Source of the DNA: Reclinomonas americana ATCC 50394
Taxonomy: Eukaryota; Jakobida; Jakobea; Jakobida
Direction of reading: 5' to 3'
DNA: 24,805 nt
NCBI GenBank assembly: GCA_048213135.1
Contig: PS015497.1
Coordinates: 4,628 to 29,432 of the forward strand
The translations under genes were made by a program, and so were the position numbers. Positions 20,404 through 24,805 of the stretch are shown here, piece by piece. Within the stretch, counting starts at the first letter, position 1; every line of letters begins with the position of its first letter. Under the pieces are notes generated by a model that searched no databases, had not been told where the DNA came from, and saw nothing but the letters and a program-made list of their open reading frames with translations.

Positions 20404-20883
20404 AGAATGAATGAAAGCTGTCCCGGATCGCTGTCTCGGACAAGATTCCGAGATCCCGTTGATTTGCCGGTTGGAGAAAAGTCAACTCACACAGCTCACA
20501 TCGTGAGAGAGAGGAGCGCCATCGCTTTCTTTCATTCCCACCTCTCGTTCCAGTGTTCCCTCGTCGTTGTCAGCGTGTTTGTGACCGATGGGCATCTCGT
20601 GGTCCGCGACGACACAACCAACGGATCTTCCGCGCACTGACCAACAGGTACACACACAGACAGAGGCACAGTGATCGCTCGTCCATCGCCTCCTGTGTGT
20701 CCTTGTGCTCTACTCTCACGCACGCACTGTCTCTGGTGGCACGTGAACACGTGGCGTCGCGTCTATATCGATTGTTGTCTCATTGAGCTTTGTTGGCGCG
20801 CGCGAGACCGATCTCAATCAGCGCCTTTTTTTCCCCCGTCTTCCCCCCGTTCTTTTCTTTTTATTCCTTCCCCTCACTGCGAT
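20404..20883. other. Intergenic region between kinase and patatin genes
   Basis: 480 nt with no confident gene. An open frame at 20407-20640 was considered and set aside. The last 70 nt before the patatin ATG are T/C-rich (CTTTTTTTCCCCCGTCTTCC). This is plausible core-promoter or 5' UTR sequence. Confidence 0.5.
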
Positions 20884-22672
20884 ATGTACACGAGAAGGGA
20901 GGAGGAGGAGGAGGTGCTCACATTCTTTGCTGCTGCGACGCAGTTGTCGCCGGATCCAGCGGTCGCTGTGGAGATCGTCGATGCGACGCGAGTGATTGAT
21001 CGCGGTGGCGATGTAGTGGTGGAAGAGGAAGAGGAAGAGGACGAGGAGGAAGAAGTGGTGCGTGCCCAGCAGGCCGGATGGACGTTTGTGCGATCGAGTG
21101 AGGTGGCCGAGGCCATGGCCGATTCCTCTGCCCTGCCAGCGGTGCATCCGTCGTCGGTCGAGCATCCGCGCGTGTTTGAGATCCCGGCCATGGGTCGGCG
21201 GCCGGTTCCTCGCCACGGCTGCGTCAGGATTCTGTCGTTGGATGGTGGTGGTGTGCGTGGCGCGGCGTCGGCACAGTTCCTGGTACGCGCTTCGCCTCGA
21301 GAGACAACTTGTCGACTGCAGATCTAGACTGACTCGCGGTGCACAAATGCACGCAGGCTTTGCTGGAGACCGCACTCGGCCAGCCACTGTGTGAGTTCTT
21401 TGACATTTTTGCCGGCACCTCCACCGGCGCCATCCAGACGCTGTCTCTCGGCGGCATGCAGCTGCCGGCCGCCAAACTCGCCGCCCTCTACTCTCACGAA
21501 TCGTGCGCCCGGATCTTTGACCGATCAATGTGGGAGCGTATTCTGCCGCTCGAGTTCCAACCCAAGTACAACGGCGTCGGCAAGCGGCAGGTGCTGGAGG
21601 AGCAAATGGGCGGCACGACGCTCGGCGATGTGCCGGCCGACAAGGTGAACGGAGTAGAGACTTGCAGAGTTGAACAGATTCCTCTCCTCCGGATCCTGCT
21701 GACTCTGTGTGGGCTGTGTGTCGGTGATGGTGGCAGGTGGTGCTGGCCATGTCGTACGATGGTGAGCGTGAAATGAGTGAGGATGGTTGTGAAGAAGAAC
21801 GGAGTGCTCACTCCTTCCTGCAGTGGAGAATCGGCAGTCGGTGGTGTTCTCCAACTTGAACGTTGCGTCTCAGCAGTGCGGCCATCGTCTCATCGTTGAA
21901 GCTCACATGACGGCGCTGCATGCAGCCGGCGGATCACGGCCTGGGTCTGGCCGAGGTAGCGGACGCGTCGAGTGCGGCCCCGACGTACTTCCCCACTGTC
22001 CAACTCAGTGACGGCAGATTTTGTATCGATGGTGGCGTGACGTGCAACTCGCCGGCCATGGTGGCCATGGTGACGGCCGCCAAGCTGTACGGGCCCGATG
22101 TGCCGGTGATCATCTTGTCGGTCGGCACCGGAGTGTGCGTGGAACCCATTCCCGGTCCCGCGTCGCAGGTAAAGGGATGGGAGGAAGGATCAGAAAAGAA
22201 GTTGGTGACTCAGTCCATGCGTGTACAGCGCTTCGGTGCGATCAAGTGGCTCGAAAGCGGTCTGCTGGACATTCTCATGGATGTTGCGTGTGTCACGGGC
22301 CTGTCGGTGCAGTCGCGCGCGTCGCGTCGTTTCTCACACTGTCGGAACTGTGCGCAGACAACTCTGATTGACCAGCAGCTGCAACTGGTGCTCGACGACG
22401 ACTTCCTGCGTGTGAACTCGGTGATTCCGCCCAAGTTGGCTTCGCTGGACGGCTGCTCACCGGCCATTATCGAGCAGCTGAAGCACGTGGGAGTGGAGTG
22501 GTTCACGTTGAGTGGCTGTTGTTCGCGATCCGATCCTTGTCATTCGCTATTTGTATATTCCTGATGGTCTTGTGCACGCAGTACGTTTGGTGATCGCGCC
22601 GTGGAGTTGTGCCAGCGGAGACACTCTCCTGTGTCAGCAGGAGCTGTGCCGTCAGCGTCGCCAGCGGTGTAA
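20884..22672 (+). CDS. Patatin-like phospholipase
   Basis: Eight exons: 20884-21282, 21357-21644, 21737-21761, 21824-21861, 21926-22168, 22229-22282, 22358 to about 22506, and 22582-22672 (TAA). They stay in frame for about 428 residues. The N-terminal 110 residues are disordered with a glutamate run (EEEEEEDEEEE). The patatin domain begins at RILSLDGGGVRG (oxyanion loop, residues 117-126). It contains the nucleophile elbow FAGTSTG (Ser155) and ADASSAAPTYF, and ends its core with CIDGGV (catalytic Asp285), so the Ser-Asp dyad is intact. Expected activity is acyl-ester hydrolysis of phospholipids or galactolipids. There is no signal peptide, so it is probably cytosolic or membrane-peripheral. 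Exon 3 is only 25 nt. Two introns use GTTGCG donors (21862, 22283). The second intron (75 nt) is itself open and in frame. The donor of exon 7 could also be 22501 (GTTCAC). Confidence 0.88.
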
Positions 22673-23463
22673 ATTTGCAGGCTGACGCTGCTGAGAGCAA
22701 AACGAATTCGAAAAAATGACTGTATAATGTGTACTTTGAATGTAGATGATTGACTGTTGTTGGCCTAGAGGAACATAAATGCAGCATTGGTGCATTATGG
22801 TCATGTTGTTGCTGCAGGCGTCACCTATGGCAGATATCGCACATGTGCAGCAATTTCGATATCGAAAACTGAACAACAACAACAAATTCATTCACCAACA
22901 AACAAGCAGCAGCTGTCTTGATGACCAAGTTCAACCGTATCCAAAACATCAACACACACACACACACACCAATCTTGAGGCAGTAGCAGGTTTCTTGTGT
23001 GTATTCGCTCTCGGAGCTCCGAACAAGTAGAGAACTGCGATCTTCACCGCATAAGCGTGGTTGACCAGTGGATTTGACGCACTTGCATAGACGCATAGCG
23101 TTTTCTGCGATCGCACACGGCACATCGAATTCGGGAAAAGGCTATAAGCCAGGCAAACAAAGCAAAGCGGCTGCGGATCCATGAAGCAGGCAAAGCAAAA
23201 CAGTGGAGGCGTCGTAGTTGCAAGCTGTGGTGCTAATTATGCATCTCAAGTTTACATCTGTAAACCGCTTTGCAGCAGCACAAGGGAGCCTGTACGTGCG
23301 TGTCCAACACCATGCGCACCATGTACAAATGTCCGATCGCGAAACCCACCCCGTTTCCCACCTCACACACGCGCCTCACTCCACAACTGCCTGCCCCACT
23401 CTCCCAGTCACCACAAGTACAACTTCGGGTGAACTCTATGAATGCACCTCCAAGAAACCGCTG
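22673..23463. other. AT-richer intergenic region
   Basis: About 790 nt between the patatin stop and a MITE-like element. Base composition is visibly more A/T-rich than elsewhere (22680-22980). A CATAAA at about 22775 may act as a polyA signal for the patatin gene. A short (CA)n lies at 22952-22968. The open frames are short and have no recognisable protein character. Confidence 0.6.
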
Positions 23464-23707
23464 AACCGGGTCATTGGATAAAGCTGATCTGCGCCTCGAC
23501 CAAATTTGTCCATTTTCCTTGAAATCATGTGAAATCAGTGTCTTCCTCTACCCTTTACCCTTGAACCGATGCGTGAGTGTGATCAGCGTCTTTTTCTACC
23601 CCAGACCCGTCATCCGCGTACGTGGAATCGCTGTTCCTTGACCCTTGACCCTTGACCCTTTACCCTTTGTAGGACAAGGCGCAGATCAGCTATATCCAAC
23701 CGCCTTG
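23464..23707. mobile_element. Candidate MITE with inverted repeats and 8-bp target duplication
   Basis: The arms TTGGATAAAGCTGATCTGCG plus CCT (23474-23496) and AGGCGCAGATCAGCTATATC plus CAA (23677-23699) are inverted repeats matching at 22 of 23 positions. Outside them the exact octamer AACCGCTG occurs at 23456-23463 and 23708-23715, consistent with a target-site duplication. The 244-bp interior has no coding capacity and contains TTGACCC/TTTACCC heptamer runs. An 8-bp duplication is typical of hAT-type elements, but the ends do not show a diagnostic terminus. Confidence 0.6.
23625..23669. repeat. TTGACCC / TTTACCC heptamer repeat
   Basis: About four consecutive CCTTGAC/CCTTTAC heptamers occur within the MITE-like element. 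A related CTACCCTTTACCCTTGAA is at about 23549. The units resemble degenerate telomere-type heptamers but are too few and too mixed to be telomeric. Confidence 0.7.
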
Positions 23708-23715
23708 AACCGCTG

Positions 23716-24023
23716 GAATAGAACCTCAAAAAGCCGTTGCCGCGATTTCCGATATCCGACACCAATACAATCACGCGCGTGCCACACGCCAAGACCACAC
23801 ACTCACACACTACACGGACACGCGCACACGCACATACCTGTACATCATGCAACCACCCTCCACCTCAATATGCGGGCTTGTCTCACCAACATCCGCAACC
23901 ACACGACACAAGAGGCGGCGCACCACCGACGCACCCTCAACCGATTTCAAACAAGTTGCGCTCTCTCACTCACACACACTGTCTCTCTCTGTCTCACTCA
24001 CTCTCTCTCTCTCTCATACACAG
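23716..24023. other. Spacer or 5' intron before the cysteine-rich membrane protein
   Basis: 308 nt with CA-rich (23798-23830) and CT-rich (23975-24015) tracts. It ends in a good acceptor (CTCTCTCATACACAG) immediately before ATG 24024. The CT tract suggests the ATG lies in a downstream exon and that a 5' UTR exon or a coding upstream exon exists further left. None was identified. Confidence 0.5.
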
Positions 24024-24805
24024 ATGATTGTGTACGCCTGCATCGCCTTTATCGCGTGCGTGTTGGCCTGGGCGGTGTTCTCACTGGCACAACACTGGGC
24101 CACCGAGCGCATGTCGACTCTGGAGAGGGACTTCCACGCAGCACAGTCGCTGCTGCTGATGCCCTCTGCGCCCTCGGGCTCCAGGCAACTGCTGGCCACA
24201 AACAGCAGCATTTTGCGCTATTTCCAGCAGGCGGTGCCTCGATGGAACCTGAGGTCAGTCGTGGAGACAGACAGAGAGAGACAGATAGTGATGAGAGAAG
24301 AACATACACACAGGATGTCAGTGGCGGACACCGATACTGAATGGCTCCCTCCTTTCATACATGCTGCAGTCTGAAACCCGTTCCTGCCAAGTTTGATCCG
24401 ACCAACACCGACTATCTCATCTCGATTGCCATGTGGTTTGGCGTGTTCTTCATTCTGGCGGCGTTTTGGTCGTTCTTTGGCCTGTTCTTCTGCTTCTGCC
24501 GGTGCTGCTGCGGGCGGTGCTGCGGTGGACGCAAGCCGCAGATGAACTGCTGCTGCCCGGGTCCGCTGCGCGACGAGCCGTACACCAAGTGCCAGGTGAT
24601 TGGGCCGGCGATTGTGCTGCTGCTGTGTGCGGCGGGAGTCGGCGCGTGCGCGGGTGTCGGCTACGTCGGCAACAACAAGGTCTCGACTGCGCTCGCCAGC
24701 CTCCTCGCCATCCCCAAGGACCTCGTGACCAAGCTGCAGGCGGCCGTCAATGAGATGGTCGCGCAGCTGACGACGGCTGGGTTTTCGGATAGCGAGGCGC
24801 TGACG
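24024..24805 (+). CDS. Cysteine-rich multi-pass membrane protein, 5' part (runs off window)
   Basis: Exon 24024-24253 joins in frame to 24370-24805 across a 116-nt intron (GTCAGT...CTGCAG). Residues about 2-22 form an N-terminal membrane helix. A roughly 70-residue loop follows. A second helix spans about 93-117 (LISIAMWFGVFFILAAFW) and leads directly into a Cys cluster CFCRCCCGRCCGGRKP, then NCCCPGP. A third helix is at about 153-176 (VIGPAIVLLLCAAGVGACAG), followed by a helical extracellular-like segment. The layout of one N-terminal helix, then a Cys-rich loop between helices, then a long helical loop recalls prominin- or tweety-like proteins. No specific motif proves that. The Cys cluster next to the membrane is a likely palmitoylation site. 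The codon use matches the other genes. The ATG follows a splice acceptor, so the real start could be upstream. Confidence 0.65.

Noticed and set aside
20407-20640. Plus-strand open frame of 77 codons downstream of the kinase
   Set aside because: The end (FVTDGHLVVRDDTTNGSS) looks protein-like, but there is no recognised domain and no clear start or splice support. It may be 3' UTR of the kinase or 5' UTR of the patatin.
23181-23432. Plus-strand open frame in the AT-richer spacer
   Set aside because: No codon bias, domain, signal peptide or splice context; likely chance.
23625-23669. Possible telomere-type repeat
   Set aside because: Too few heptamers, mixed TTGACCC/TTTACCC, and inside an inverted-repeat element.

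Overview
The window comes from the nuclear genome of a eukaryote, probably a unicellular one. Nearly every gene is split by short GT-AG introns. Twenty consecutive introns in one gene are all 60-80 nt. Third codon positions are rich in G and C, and the introns and spacers are packed with GA/CT, GT/CA and CGT microsatellites. Six runs of N (20-239 nt) mark assembly gaps, and all lie in or next to low-complexity sequence or inside genes. I cannot assign a genus. The content (GCN1, TXNDC9/phosducin-like 3, SNRNP27, an EcK/CHK-like kinase, a patatin, and large surface proteins with parallel beta-helix or Kre9-like domains) fits a free-living protist or another deep-branching lineage.

Layout. 1-435: GA-rich spacer. 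436-about 2900 (+): a type I membrane protein with a signal peptide, two Kre9/KNH-like modules and one transmembrane helix; its 3' end is unresolved near a gap. 3578-4448 (-): two well-spliced exons of a proline-rich protein. 5049-5472 (+): the last two exons of an unrecognised gene. 5599-about 7862 (+): a secreted beta-helix (pectin-lyase-fold) protein. 8228-9653 (+): the thioredoxin-fold part of TXNDC9, with a duplicated exon. 10138-15762 (+): the C-terminal half (about 1,350 codons) of the translational regulator GCN1, in 21 recognisable exons plus a tail after a gap. 15867-18804 (-): the tri-snRNP protein SNRNP27, convergent with GCN1. 18826-20403 (+): an aminoglycoside/choline-kinase-like phosphotransferase, divergent from SNRNP27 with only 21 nt between the proposed start codons. 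20884-22672 (+): a patatin-like lipase in eight exons. 22673-24023: spacer carrying a MITE-like inverted-repeat element. 24024-24805 (+): the start of a cysteine-rich multi-pass membrane protein that runs off the window.

Exon joins were checked by reading frame. GCN1, the kinase, the patatin, the beta-helix gene and the first membrane protein each stay in frame across every proposed intron. The points most worth a second look are: a phase-compatible join of TXNDC9 to the middle of GCN1 (a real fusion or a misassembly); a duplicated TXNDC9 exon whose two copies cannot be used together; a recurring unusual 5' splice site, GTTGCG; a very tight divergent gene pair; an acidic insert in the GCN1 HEAT array; and a candidate MITE with an 8-bp target duplication. 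No operon, CRISPR, tRNA or rRNA was seen, and the genes do not form one obvious pathway.
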